The position numbers were made by a program, and so were the translations under genes. From the NCBI GenBank assembly GCA_016887485.1, contig CP069394.1, forward strand, positions 930,001 to 994,000: 64,000 nucleotides of DNA. The letters run 5' to 3'. Shown here one piece after another: positions 42,331 to 50,837 of this stretch; positions within the stretch are counted from its first letter, which is position 1; each line of letters begins with the position of its first letter. The notes under the pieces are model-generated. The model searched no databases. It saw only the letters and a program-made list of their open reading frames with translations, and was not told the origin of the DNA. The stretch is from Chloroflexota bacterium. GTDB lineage: Bacteria; Chloroflexota; Anaerolineae; Anaerolineales; Anaerolineaceae.

Positions 42331-42855
42331 ATGAAATCGAATAAAAGCCCCAACCATATTGAAAACAATAAAAACATTGCCCCACCAAAGATCTTTGCAT
42401 GGCTAGCCTCGCTTACTTTGATCTCCATAATTGCTGCTGCAATGCTCTTACCACACGGACAGTATCTCCCATTAAAAATTGCAGGGGTTTCAATCCTTGT
42501 GATCGCGGCGGTTTTTATTTTCACTCCATTCTTCCTCCTACAAAAATCTGGAAATGCTAGTAGTAAAAAAAGTTACATGGAAACAACCCAGGTTGTAGAT
42601 AAAGGGTTGTATGCCATCACAAGGCACCCCCAATATCTGGGCTATATGCTGATGTCCATTGGCTTTGCTTGCATCACTCAATATTGGGTGATTTATCTGC
42701 TTGCGACCATTTGTATCATCTTCTTCGTTCTCCAATCTATACAGGAAGAACATTTCTGTGCATCCCAGTATGGAGAATCTTATGTCGACTATCTCAATCG
42801 CGTCCCCCGTTTTAATATTTTCTTGGGCTTATGGCGAAAAATCCGGGAAAAATGA
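42331..42855 (+). CDS. Isoprenylcysteine carboxyl methyltransferase-like (ICMT/PEMT) membrane protein
   Basis: 174 aa, about four transmembrane helices. The C-terminal pattern GLYAITRHPQYLGYM (RHPxY), followed by EEHFCASQYGESYVDYLNRVPRF (E-E...YG..Y..Y...V.R), is the SAM-binding signature of the ICMT/PEMT family. Bacterial members methylate lipids or small molecules; the substrate is unknown. The start has no strong RBS except AGGATT. The next gene begins 1 bp after its stop. Confidence 0.82.
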   Translation: MKSNKSPNHIENNKNIAPPKIFAWLASLTLISIIAAAMLLPHGQYLPLKIAGVSILVIAAVFIFTPFFLLQKSGNASSKKSYMETTQVVDKGLYAITRHPQYLGYMLMSIGFACITQYWVIYLLATICIIFFVLQSIQEEHFCASQYGESYVDYLNRVPRFNIFLGLWRKIREK

Positions 42856-42856
42856 A

Positions 42857-43330
42857 ATGATCATAATCGCAAAAGCACGCCCTGAAGATGTGGAAAAGCT
42901 CACCGAGACCCAGATCCGTGCATTTATTGATGATAACAAAAACAAACCGCCAAACTGCAGTCTCGAAGGCCCTCCTGGCTACAACTCATTGAAATGGAAC
43001 TTGCATTGGATTCAGCATACACACTACTACAAAATATTATTTGATGGACAGCTAGTTGGCGGCTTGATTTTGTTCGATCTTGGCGAGAGCCATTTTGAAG
43101 TAGGCCGTATTTGGATTGATCCAAAATATCAAAATAAAGGTATCGGTCAAGATGCAATGTGTAAGATGTTCAAATTGCATTCAGATGTCACGAGATGGAC
43201 CTTAGGAACTCCCTCATGGGCAATCAGAAACCAGCACTTCTATGAAGCGCTTGGGTTTGTGAAAATCCGTGAAACTGAAGTTGATCCTGACCTAGGTTGG
43301 TCAGGGATTGAATATGAGAGGAAGCTATAA
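42857..43330 (+). CDS. GNAT-family N-acetyltransferase
   Basis: 157 aa, start ATG 42857 (MIIIAKARPEDVEKL), chosen because the upstream in-frame ATGs lie inside the preceding gene. The acetyl-CoA site motif A is QNKGIGQDAMCKMF (Q/RxxGxG/A), preceded by EVGRIWIDPKYQ and followed by FYEALGFVKIRETE. Small-molecule or protein acetylation; substrate unknown. A methyltransferase, a GNAT enzyme and the amidohydrolase follow each other within 7 bp. Confidence 0.85.
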   Translation: MIIIAKARPEDVEKLTETQIRAFIDDNKNKPPNCSLEGPPGYNSLKWNLHWIQHTHYYKILFDGQLVGGLILFDLGESHFEVGRIWIDPKYQNKGIGQDAMCKMFKLHSDVTRWTLGTPSWAIRNQHFYEALGFVKIRETEVDPDLGWSGIEYERKL

Positions 43331-43336
43331 ATCAAG

Positions 43337-44782
43337 ATGAAGAAAATAATTCTTTCAGGCAAATTCTCATTCATAGCTGTATTGATGATCTTGTTAAGCT
43401 CACTGATAGGTTGCGAAACCATCGACCAGAATATCACAGCCTTTGTCCATGTGAACTTGGTACCTATGACAGGGAAGCAGGTAATCCCTGATCAGACGGT
43501 TCTAATCTCAGGTTCTGAAATCGTTTCTTTCGGAGACTTCGAAAAAATCAAAATCCCAAAGAATGCGGAAATCATCAAAGGAGATGGTGCCTATCTCTTT
43601 CCAGGATTGGCAGACATGCACATGCACACCCGGGCAGATTGGGATGATCGTGACATATGGCCAACCCACCCTTTATCGTTATATTTAGCAAATGGCGTTA
43701 CAACGGTTCGGGATTTTGCACCGGAAGGCTCTCCTCTTACCTATGCCCTAGAATGGCAAAATGAGATTAAAGCGGGTTTCCGGATAGGACCCACGATCTA
43801 TGCTTCAGGGAAACTACTTTATGCCAGTCCATTGGATGACCCAAAGGGTATCGTGCAAGAAAACTACTCGGCTGGTTTTGATTTTCTTAAGTTCTATTCC
43901 TACCTGTCCCCCGATGATTTTTATCAAGCAATGAAAAAAGCAGAAGAACTTGGTATGTATACAACCGGGCATATCCCATACTCTGTTGGATTGGATGGTG
44001 TGATTGCTGAAAACATGGATGAGATAGCACATATCGAAGAACTCCTCTATGAATTTATAAATTTCGACAGAGATCAATCCTTGTCACCCTCGGAATGGGG
44101 ACAATATGTCGCCGGATCAGCAATTATACAATTTGATATTGCTACAGATAGTTTCTTCTTGGATTTTCAAAATCAGAATCAAATGAAGCTTGAAGTAATT
44201 GCAGAAAATCTGCGGGATAATGGAATTCCGGTTTGTACAACAATGGTCATCGATGATGTCATTCAATTGAAGTTGTTTGATTCAGAATCATTCCTGGCTC
44301 GTTCAGAAAGTATTTATTTTGAGAAAGGTTATCTTAATAGTTACTTTCTGGGTGAGGAGAAACACCTGGTCCAATGTAAAAATGTGGAAGAGTTCTGCGC
44401 AATCAAATATGAAATTGATCGCTGGATATTAAATGGCCTCCACGAAGGAGGGGTTCTGCTCCTACTGGGAACAGACTCGGGCACTGGCGGCATGGGAATC
44501 GTGCCAGGATATTCCATCCATGATGAATTGGATATTCTTGTGAATAATGGGTTTACCCCCTACGAAGCACTGGTTACAGGAACAGTAAATGCAGGAATTA
44601 TCATTGAAAACATGGGCGGTGAAGGGAATATTGGAACAATTGAAGTCGGCAATCAGGCGGATTTGATTCTTACCGCCGGCAATCCCCTGGAAGATGTCTC
44701 AACCCTTAGGTCACCACTCGGTGTGATGTCAGACGGTCGCTGGTACTCTGCAGATTATTTATCTGAATTGATTCAACCTTGA
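43337..44782 (+). CDS. Amidohydrolase-family lipoprotein (imidazolonepropionase-like)
   Basis: 481 aa. Signal peptide with lipobox LIGC (Cys about 26). Metal ligands of subtype amidohydrolase: ADMHMHT (HxH), TTGHIPY and IAHIEEL (two His), and LLGTDSGTGG (Asp). A late Gly-rich C-terminal block (EVGNQADLILTAGNPLE) is typical of the family. The enzyme is exported and anchored at the membrane. Relatives include prolidase-, imidazolonepropionase- and peptidase-like enzymes; the substrate is not predictable. A perfect 15-bp hairpin follows. Confidence 0.82.
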   Translation: MKKIILSGKFSFIAVLMILLSSLIGCETIDQNITAFVHVNLVPMTGKQVIPDQTVLISGSEIVSFGDFEKIKIPKNAEIIKGDGAYLFPGLADMHMHTRADWDDRDIWPTHPLSLYLANGVTTVRDFAPEGSPLTYALEWQNEIKAGFRIGPTIYASGKLLYASPLDDPKGIVQENYSAGFDFLKFYSYLSPDDFYQAMKKAEELGMYTTGHIPYSVGLDGVIAENMDEIAHIEELLYEFINFDRDQSLSPSEWGQYVAGSAIIQFDIATDSFFLDFQNQNQMKLEVIAENLRDNGIPVCTTMVIDDVIQLKLFDSESFLARSESIYFEKGYLNSYFLGEEKHLVQCKNVEEFCAIKYEIDRWILNGLHEGGVLLLLGTDSGTGGMGIVPGYSIHDELDILVNNGFTPYEALVTGTVNAGIIIENMGGEGNIGTIEVGNQADLILTAGNPLEDVSTLRSPLGVMSDGRWYSADYLSELIQP

Positions 44783-44852
44783 ACGCTTGCTTCCCAAAAG
44801 ACAACCTCGTACATCATATGAGGTTAAGTAAAAGATGATTATGTTGGTTAAC

Positions 44853-44891
44853 AATACTATCTCTCCTCAAAAATCCAGGAGAGATAGTATT
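44853..44891 (+). terminator. Perfect 15-bp hairpin between convergent genes
   Basis: AATACTATCTCTCCT / AGGAGAGATAGTATT with a 9-nt loop. No T-run on either side, so termination is not assured; it may be a bidirectional stop or a 3'-end stabiliser for both transcripts. Confidence 0.6.
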
Positions 44892-44910
44892 AATAGAGAA
44901 GACGCGATTT

Positions 44911-46407
44911 CTATGGAATATTGATAGATGTCAGGATGGCCGGAAATACTGTCTGGGCATCATCCCAGTAACCGCCATCAATCCCGCCATACCAAACAAT
45001 CTCAAGCATTTTCCCATCATGAGGCACCATCGTAACACCACATTTTATGGCTGTCCCCATGGAATTCATACCATCACAAACTTTTGTAGGGTATTCAACA
45101 CCCATAATTGTGATCGGATCGCCATCTGAGACTGTGAGGGTTGGGAAAATTTCCTGAGTAACTTCCCAATCTGCCAGCATTTGAGCAGAATCTGTTCCTT
45201 CCTCAACCCAGATGACAACCGCAGACATCCAGTCTGCTGAATTCAGAAAAATACCCTGACCAACCCATGGTTCCATCGGTTCTTGCCAGGTTGAAGGAAA
45301 AGATACAGTCAAGTTATAGGTCTCGCTGGAAAGGGTGGAAACACCCTTTATCGATTCCAAGATTCCGGTAAAGATCGTCTGTCCATTAGTCCAATAATCT
45401 CCATCCGTTCCGGCATACCATAAGATTTCCAAGAGTTTGCCATTATATGGAACAAAGGTTACACCACAATTGATCGCCGATCCCATCGAATTGAAGCCAT
45501 CACCGGATTTCGTTGGATACTCTGCGCCTAATACCGAGACCGGATCGCCATCAGTAACCGTTAGGGTTGGGAAAATGTCCTGGGTGGATTCCCAATCAGC
45601 CAAAGCCTGATTCGCATCAGTGCCCTCAATGACCCAAACAATCACAGAAGTCATCCAATCTTCTGAATTCAACCACAGACCTTCGCCTACCCACGGAGCG
45701 ATCGGTTCTTGCCATTCAGGAGGATAAGATACATACAGTCCATATTCAGCGCTGTTGAAAGAGAGCCATTCTGCGGTTGCGACTGGCGGAATATAAGCAA
45801 AATCATCAGCCGGGGCTATAAGAGAATTTGTAATCGCGAGTAAGGTTGGTTTCGCCTGCTCCCAAGTTTCTGAGGGGGCGTAAACACTAATATGAACCAT
45901 ATTCATACCATACGGAACTATTGCATCAATACCAGAGTAATTTGCACTGGCCATGGTATTGAAGCCTGTCCACGAGAAAGCATCAAATTCGGTGTCAAAT
46001 ACAGTGAGCTTTTCGGAGCTTATAATAGCAGCGTCCGTGAAACCAGCAGAACCTGCAACCAGAGCTTCTTCAATTGCAGTCAATTCCTCTTCCAGAGATT
46101 GTTGGTCTTCATAAAGAAGATTAAAAGCCGCGATGTTCATCCAATCCGAACTCATGGCAGTGATACCAATACTGCCTGAGTTTGAAATTGGCATCCACCC
46201 CTCAGGATATTGGATTGTCATCCCGGAAACTGGATCTTCGAAAGTCAAAGTCAATTCTTCGGCTACCGGTGTTTCAAGAACCTCAGTTTCTTCTACAATT
46301 TCCGATTCTGTAGGCATTACCGTTTCCGTTACCTCAGTTCCAGGAGTACAACCGGAAACAAAAGCAATACAGATCAGCAAACAAACTAACTTGTACAAAT
46401 TTTTCAT
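44911..46407 (-). CDS. Lipoprotein with three homologous extracytoplasmic domains, function unknown
   Basis: 498 aa. Signal peptide and lipobox VSGC (Cys20), then an acidic Glu/Thr linker. Three related domains follow, each starting with a beta strand and Tyr-Pro: MTIQYPEGWMP (about 62), YGLYVSYPPEWQEP (about 220) and YNLTVSFPSTWQEP (about 365). The second and third are about two-thirds identical by eye across about 130 residues (both have PWVG.G..LNS.DWM, EGTD, DIFPTLTV.DGDP, EYPTK), so they come from a recent duplication. The fold resembles PsbP/DUF1795-type domains. It is read from a promoter flanked by two LacI-type operators and probably belongs to the carbohydrate regulon; glycan binding is a guess. 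Confidence 0.75.
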   Translation of the reverse strand: MKNLYKLVCLLICIAFVSGCTPGTEVTETVMPTESEIVEETEVLETPVAEELTLTFEDPVSGMTIQYPEGWMPISNSGSIGITAMSSDWMNIAAFNLLYEDQQSLEEELTAIEEALVAGSAGFTDAAIISSEKLTVFDTEFDAFSWTGFNTMASANYSGIDAIVPYGMNMVHISVYAPSETWEQAKPTLLAITNSLIAPADDFAYIPPVATAEWLSFNSAEYGLYVSYPPEWQEPIAPWVGEGLWLNSEDWMTSVIVWVIEGTDANQALADWESTQDIFPTLTVTDGDPVSVLGAEYPTKSGDGFNSMGSAINCGVTFVPYNGKLLEILWYAGTDGDYWTNGQTIFTGILESIKGVSTLSSETYNLTVSFPSTWQEPMEPWVGQGIFLNSADWMSAVVIWVEEGTDSAQMLADWEVTQEIFPTLTVSDGDPITIMGVEYPTKVCDGMNSMGTAIKCGVTMVPHDGKMLEIVWYGGIDGGYWDDAQTVFPAILTSINIP

Positions 46408-46483
46408 GCGTGGCTCCAGTTCCGAATATAGGTCCCTGACTAATCAGGGGAAAGAAGTTAGGTGAGATAAAGTGGTCATTCAA

Positions 46484-46497
46484 GTTAAGCGCTTAAC
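46484..46497. promoter_or_regulatory. LacI-family operator O1
   Basis: Perfect palindrome GTTAAGCGCTTAAC. It lies just after the divergent promoter of the lipoprotein gene (minus strand), where binding would block transcription. Confidence 0.88.
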
Positions 46498-46509
46498 TTT
46501 CACATGGAT

Positions 46510-46538
46510 AGATTATCACAATCTTTTCTGCTTGTCAA
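46510..46538 (-). promoter_or_regulatory. Promoter of the repeat lipoprotein gene
   Basis: Minus strand TTGACA (46533-46538), 17-bp spacer, TAATCT (46510-46515); a closer GATAAT is also present at 15 bp. Flanked by operators O1 (downstream) and O2 (upstream). Confidence 0.68.
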
Positions 46539-46545
46539 CAAATTG

Positions 46546-46559
46546 GTTAAGCGCTTAAA
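46546..46559. promoter_or_regulatory. LacI-family operator O2
   Basis: GTTAAGCGCTTAAA: 13 of 14 bases match the O1/O3 palindrome. Its centre is 62 bp from O1 and 64 bp from O3, between the two divergent promoters. Confidence 0.85.
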
Positions 46560-46577
46560 GGTTCCGGGTTACACTCC

Positions 46578-46606
46578 TTGACATTCAGAAACCCGTGTGA
46601 TATGCT
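46578..46606 (+). promoter_or_regulatory. Promoter of the LacI regulator (and possibly the sugar operon)
   Basis: TTGACA (46578-46583), 17-bp spacer, TATGCT (46601-46606). The operator O3 begins 4 bp after the -10 and covers +1, the classic autorepression layout. Confidence 0.83.
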
Positions 46607-46609
46607 CAA

Positions 46610-46623
46610 GTTAAGCGCTTAAC
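46610..46623. promoter_or_regulatory. LacI-family operator O3
   Basis: Perfect palindrome GTTAAGCGCTTAAC overlapping the predicted transcription start of the regulator gene; RBS AAAGGAGCC follows before the ATG at 46645. Confidence 0.9.
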
Positions 46624-46644
46624 CAAAGCAAAAGGAGCCGATAC

Positions 46645-47655
46645 ATGTCCACAATTTATGATGTCGCCAAGGAGGCCGGTGTTTCCATAGGCACAGTCTC
46701 ATATGTGATCAATAAATCCAAAAAGGTCCGCCAGGAGACTGTTGAACGCGTCGAAGAGGCCATGCGGAAGCTGAACTATCAACCTTCTGCTTCTGCAAAA
46801 GCTCTGGCATTAGGCCGATCAGATATCATTTCTCTCACTTACCCCAGCAACCTGATTGATTTCCAAATGGTTCTAAACTCTTTTGCAATTGCTATTGGAA
46901 ACGTACTCGAGGAAACCGATTTCCGACTGACAATCCTGCCCCTCCCCAATGCAACAGAGTTACAAACCCTTGAAGCCAGTGTCCAGGCCCGGATGATGGA
47001 TGGTGTAATCCTACTCAACACCCTCCTCCATGATAAGCGAGTGGATTATCTCAAATCCGCAGACCTGCCCTTTGTGATGATTGGACGCTGCCTGGATAAC
47101 ACCGGACTTTATTACGTTGATGCAGACATTAAAGCTGCTGCTCGGTTACAGGTCGAACATCTCGTCAAATTGGGACACCGAAAGATTTCTTATATTGGCT
47201 ACCAGGCAATGGATGAGAACCTCAGCAGTGTCGGATACCACCTCCAAAATGCGTTCCGTGAAGCTCTACAGGATTTCGGGTTGCCGGTCGATGATTGCTT
47301 TTTCATCAAATCTTGCCAACCAGAAGAAATTGCATATGAACTCGAGCTCCTTCTCAAATCTCCAAACGCCCCAACCGCAGTATCCGGTGCATATGAGGCA
47401 GCCGTGATGGGTGTTTTGAAAACAACAGCAAAACTTGGTATGAGCGTTCCAGACGACCTGGCAATCATCGGTTATGCGGATAGTCCACTTTACCCAATGC
47501 TTACACCGCCTATTACTGTCGTTTTCGACCAGATCATGAGCCTGGGACGTATGGCCGCCGATATGTTGCTGACACTAATTGACGGTAAAGAACCAAAAGA
47601 ACCACAAATCCTTCTCAAGCCCTGTCTAGTTCCTCGTGCATCAACAGGAGAATAA
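46645..47655 (+). CDS. LacI-family transcriptional repressor of the glycan locus
   Basis: 336 aa. N-terminal LacI headpiece: STIYDVAKEAGVSIGTVSYVINKSKKVRQETVERVEEAM with the hinge LNYQPSASAKALA; then a periplasmic-binding-protein-like effector domain (for example DGVILLNTLLHD, LVKLGHRKISYIG, DLAIIGYADSPLYPMLTPPITV). Autoregulation is expected through O3, and O1/O2 link it to the lipoprotein gene. The sugar-uptake and glycosidase genes follow on the same strand from 47731, 75 bp downstream, without a terminator between, so the operon may be read from the regulator promoter. The effector is unknown, probably a mono- or disaccharide from the glycan. Confidence 0.92.
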   Translation: MSTIYDVAKEAGVSIGTVSYVINKSKKVRQETVERVEEAMRKLNYQPSASAKALALGRSDIISLTYPSNLIDFQMVLNSFAIAIGNVLEETDFRLTILPLPNATELQTLEASVQARMMDGVILLNTLLHDKRVDYLKSADLPFVMIGRCLDNTGLYYVDADIKAAARLQVEHLVKLGHRKISYIGYQAMDENLSSVGYHLQNAFREALQDFGLPVDDCFFIKSCQPEEIAYELELLLKSPNAPTAVSGAYEAAVMGVLKTTAKLGMSVPDDLAIIGYADSPLYPMLTPPITVVFDQIMSLGRMAADMLLTLIDGKEPKEPQILLKPCLVPRASTGE

Positions 47656-47730
47656 TCAACTAGCTAAAACGCTTTCCAGTTACGCTCAGGCGAAATAACC
47701 TTGCAGTCAAGCAGTCTTTAGGAGAGACAT

Positions 47731-48969
47731 ATGAAAGTAAAAATCTTGTTATTAAGAGTTTTCATGATTGTAGGTGTTTTATTGGTAGCCTTTTCTCTAC
47801 CGGCATGCAGGCCCCAGGAGTCTGAGAATATTATTCTCTGGACCTATCTATCCACCCAACAGGAAATGGAAACCTTGCAGAATGTTGTGGACACCTGGGC
47901 AGCTGAAACCGGCAATACCGTAGAGGTGATTCAATACCCGTATTTTGAAATGTTAGGTAAGGTCGAAACAACCTTCCCAGCTGGAGAGGGTCCTGACCTG
48001 TTTGAGTATCCCCACACCAACGTCGGGATTTGGTCTGAGGCAGGATTGATCGCTCCTTTGCCGGATAATGCCTTGAGCGAAGAGGAACTCGCAAATTACC
48101 AGATCAGTGGCTTGAACGCATTTACCACCGCCAATACTTTGTATGGAATCCCTCAAATCGCCGACACAGTGATCATGTTGTACAACAAAGCACTGGTCTC
48201 AGATCCTCCAGAGACCATGGAAGAACTGGTCATTATGGCCCATCAGTTAACCACCGATGATATTTACGGATTTTTACTTCTCGACGATAATGTTTGGTTC
48301 AGCTGGGGATTCATTAGTGGTTATGGCGGGTATATCTTTGGCGAGCAAGAAGGCTCTTATAACCCAAACGATATCGGTGTTTTTAGCAAAAATACTGCGG
48401 ATGGCATGGATTATTTAATGACCCTTCGCAATGAGGAAGGTCTGATCCCAACGGATCTCGATTGGAATGTGATCACTGGCAAATTTACTGAGGGTAAAGT
48501 GGCCATGATGTTCATGAATGCCAACCAGGCAAGTATCTATGAAGAAGCGGGCATTGACGTTGGAATTGCGGTCCTGCCCCAATTACCCAACGGTGAAATG
48601 CCTCATCCAATGATCAATTTTCACGGTTGGGGTGTAAATCCCTATAGCCAGAAGCAGGAAGCAGCCGCTCAGCTAGCGGTCTATCTCGGTGCGAACCTGC
48701 CTGTCTCGCTATTTGAAGCCTCAAACGGGAATATCCCTGTCCGGAGTGATGTTTTGACTGATCCTCTGATTGCCAATAACCCCGACGCAATCGCGGCTGT
48801 TCAGCAGGTCGGATACGGTCAACCGGTTCCCAATATCTCCGAAATGAGCCTGGCGTGGACACCATTGGACAATGCCTTCAAGCTAGTTGCCCGTGGCGAG
48901 GAAAGTACAGTTCAGGCACTCATGGAAGCATCCGAAGCCATTAGGCAAGCAATTGAAAACCAGGAATAA
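47731..48969 (+). CDS. Sugar ABC transporter substrate-binding lipoprotein (MalE-like, SBP_bac_1)
   Basis: 412 aa. Signal peptide with lipobox LPAC (Cys about 26). Family-1 features: IILWTYLSTQQEMETLQNVV, FPAGEGPDLFEYPHTNVG, NTLYGIPQIADTVIMLYNKAL, FTEGKVAMMFMNANQ and MINFHGWGVNPYSQKQEAA. This group binds malto-, cello- or galacto-oligosaccharides. RBS AGGAGAG precedes ATG. It is the first structural gene of the operon, followed by two MalF/MalG permeases; a weak AAAACGCTTT half-site-like palindrome lies upstream at about 47665. Confidence 0.9.
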   Translation: MKVKILLLRVFMIVGVLLVAFSLPACRPQESENIILWTYLSTQQEMETLQNVVDTWAAETGNTVEVIQYPYFEMLGKVETTFPAGEGPDLFEYPHTNVGIWSEAGLIAPLPDNALSEEELANYQISGLNAFTTANTLYGIPQIADTVIMLYNKALVSDPPETMEELVIMAHQLTTDDIYGFLLLDDNVWFSWGFISGYGGYIFGEQEGSYNPNDIGVFSKNTADGMDYLMTLRNEEGLIPTDLDWNVITGKFTEGKVAMMFMNANQASIYEEAGIDVGIAVLPQLPNGEMPHPMINFHGWGVNPYSQKQEAAAQLAVYLGANLPVSLFEASNGNIPVRSDVLTDPLIANNPDAIAAVQQVGYGQPVPNISEMSLAWTPLDNAFKLVARGEESTVQALMEASEAIRQAIENQE

Positions 48970-48974
48970 AAACC

Positions 48975-49889
48975 GTGAAACGCCGAATTACGCCATACAT
49001 GTTTATGCTGCCTGGCCTCGTGGCCATCGGAGCCGTGACTTTAATCCCCGTATTGACCAGCATATACTTTGCGTTCACTAATTACTCTACCAAACACCTA
49101 TTTGATTATGAGTTTGTATGGTTCAACAACTTCAAACGCATCCTTTTCGGGATTGACCAAAGCAACTTCCTGACTGTTTTGTCATGGACGCTCGTTTGGA
49201 CAGTGATTACCACCCTTCTGGATTTCGTGGTTGGATTAGTTCTGGCCATCCTCCTCAACAACCCAACATTGAAAGAGCGAAACCTTTATCGCACAATTCT
49301 GATCTACCCCTGGGCGTTACCAGCCACACTGACAGTGATGGTTTGGGCGGGTCTATTAAACAGTAGTTTCGGACCGGTGAACCAGCTCCTCGCAGCTTTC
49401 AACATATCTACAATCCCCTGGCTGACCGATCCCTTCTGGGCGCGCCTTTCTTGTATCATAGTCAACTTGTGGCTGGCTTACCCATACCAGATGTCAGTTT
49501 GCCTTGGTGCGCTGCAGAGCATAGATCCAACTCTGAATGAGGCCGCCGCTATCGACGGGGCTACTAAATGGCAAATCTTTCACCGAATCACAATGCCCCT
49601 CCTTCGATCAGCTACACTGCCTTTACTGGTTATCTCATTCGCCGCGAATTTTTCCGGTTTTGGTGTAATTTACTTGCTTACAGGTGGTGGACCGATTACA
49701 AGCATTGATCCCCGAGCTCCCGGAGCGACAGATTTACTTTCCACATGGATGTATAAACTGGTGATGGGTGACGTTTCCAAGTTGTATGGCGTCGCCTCAG
49801 CAATTGGGATTATTATCTTCATCTTCGTCGGGGGCTTGACCCTGATTAATTCATTCATGACAGGCGCTTTCAGGCAGGTGAAAGAATGA
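48975..49889 (+). CDS. Sugar ABC transporter permease (MalF/UgpA-like)
   Basis: 304 aa with six transmembrane helices (YMFMLPGLVAIGAVTLIPV opening) and the EAA loop NEAAAIDGATKWQIFHRITMPLL. First of the two channel subunits, 5 bp after the binding-protein gene. Its stop overlaps the next ATG (ATGA). Family assignment is firm; the cargo follows from the binding protein and is an oligosaccharide. Confidence 0.92.
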   Translation: MKRRITPYMFMLPGLVAIGAVTLIPVLTSIYFAFTNYSTKHLFDYEFVWFNNFKRILFGIDQSNFLTVLSWTLVWTVITTLLDFVVGLVLAILLNNPTLKERNLYRTILIYPWALPATLTVMVWAGLLNSSFGPVNQLLAAFNISTIPWLTDPFWARLSCIIVNLWLAYPYQMSVCLGALQSIDPTLNEAAAIDGATKWQIFHRITMPLLRSATLPLLVISFAANFSGFGVIYLLTGGGPITSIDPRAPGATDLLSTWMYKLVMGDVSKLYGVASAIGIIIFIFVGGLTLINSFMTGAFRQVKE

Positions 49890-50779
49890 AGACAACAACT
49901 CTTTCAATATTAACAAATAAAGAACAACCAAAAAAGGTCCGCTCAAGAAGACGATGGGACCAGGCCATAAAATTAAACTTTACCCGGCTGATTCTGGTGA
50001 TCGCATGTTTATTGGTACTATTTCCAGCAATCTGGCTGGTGATGGCCTCATTTTCTGCTGGAACCAGTCTATACAGCAGCAGTTTGATTCCGCAGAAAAT
50101 CACTCTCGACAATTATTTAAACCTGTTCAGTGGTATTGATTTTCTGATGTGGATGAAAAATTCACTGATCATTTGTACCTGTTCCAGCACCTTGACACTG
50201 TTCTTTACGACAACAATGGCTTTCGCTTTCTCCCGGTTTCGTTTTCTCGGTCGTCGTGTGGGTTTGTTATTTTTAATCCTGATTCAGATGTTCCCTGCTG
50301 TTATGAGCATTGTCGCGATTTTCCGTCTCCTTCAAGTTCTGCACCTTCTAGACTCACAATTAGGATTGATCCTTATTTATGGCGGTACAGGAATTGCCTT
50401 CAGCACCTATCTCCTTAAAGGCTTTATTGACTCCCTTCCAAAGGAAATTGATGAATCCGCTTACATTGATGGGGCTTCACACTGGCAGGTGTTTACCCGA
50501 ATAATCCTGCCCTTGGCCTCTCCCATGCTGGCTGTTGTTTTCTTATTCAGCTTTATTGGTTTCTACCAGGAATATTTAATTGCCAGTGTTGTACTTTCCA
50601 GCCCGAATCTACGTCCGATCGCCCTGGGTCTGCGATTCTTCATTAACGGTAATTACGCTCAAAATTGGACAGGCTTTGCGGCTGCCTCCATAGTCGCTTC
50701 ACTGCCAGTCATGATTATTTTCTTTGTCTTGCAACGTTATCTGATAACAGGATTAACTCGCGGGGCTTTAAAAGGCTAA
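49886..50779 (+). CDS. Sugar ABC transporter permease (MalG-like)
   Basis: 297 aa, about six transmembrane helices, starting after a basic N-terminus (NKEQPKKVRSRRRWDQ). The EAA loop is DESAYIDGASHWQVFTRIILPLA, and the end LQRYLITGLTRGALKG is the standard MalG tail. It pairs with the MalF-like gene. No MalK/MsmX ATPase gene follows within the operon, so the ATPase must be shared and encoded elsewhere, as is common for this transporter class. Confidence 0.92.
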   Translation: MKTTTLSILTNKEQPKKVRSRRRWDQAIKLNFTRLILVIACLLVLFPAIWLVMASFSAGTSLYSSSLIPQKITLDNYLNLFSGIDFLMWMKNSLIICTCSSTLTLFFTTTMAFAFSRFRFLGRRVGLLFLILIQMFPAVMSIVAIFRLLQVLHLLDSQLGLILIYGGTGIAFSTYLLKGFIDSLPKEIDESAYIDGASHWQVFTRIILPLASPMLAVVFLFSFIGFYQEYLIASVVLSSPNLRPIALGLRFFINGNYAQNWTGFAAASIVASLPVMIIFFVLQRYLITGLTRGALKG

Positions 50780-50837
50780 CTGATAAATCATGATCAAATC
50801 TTTTATATTGTTGATTACCAGCCATTAAGGAGATTGC

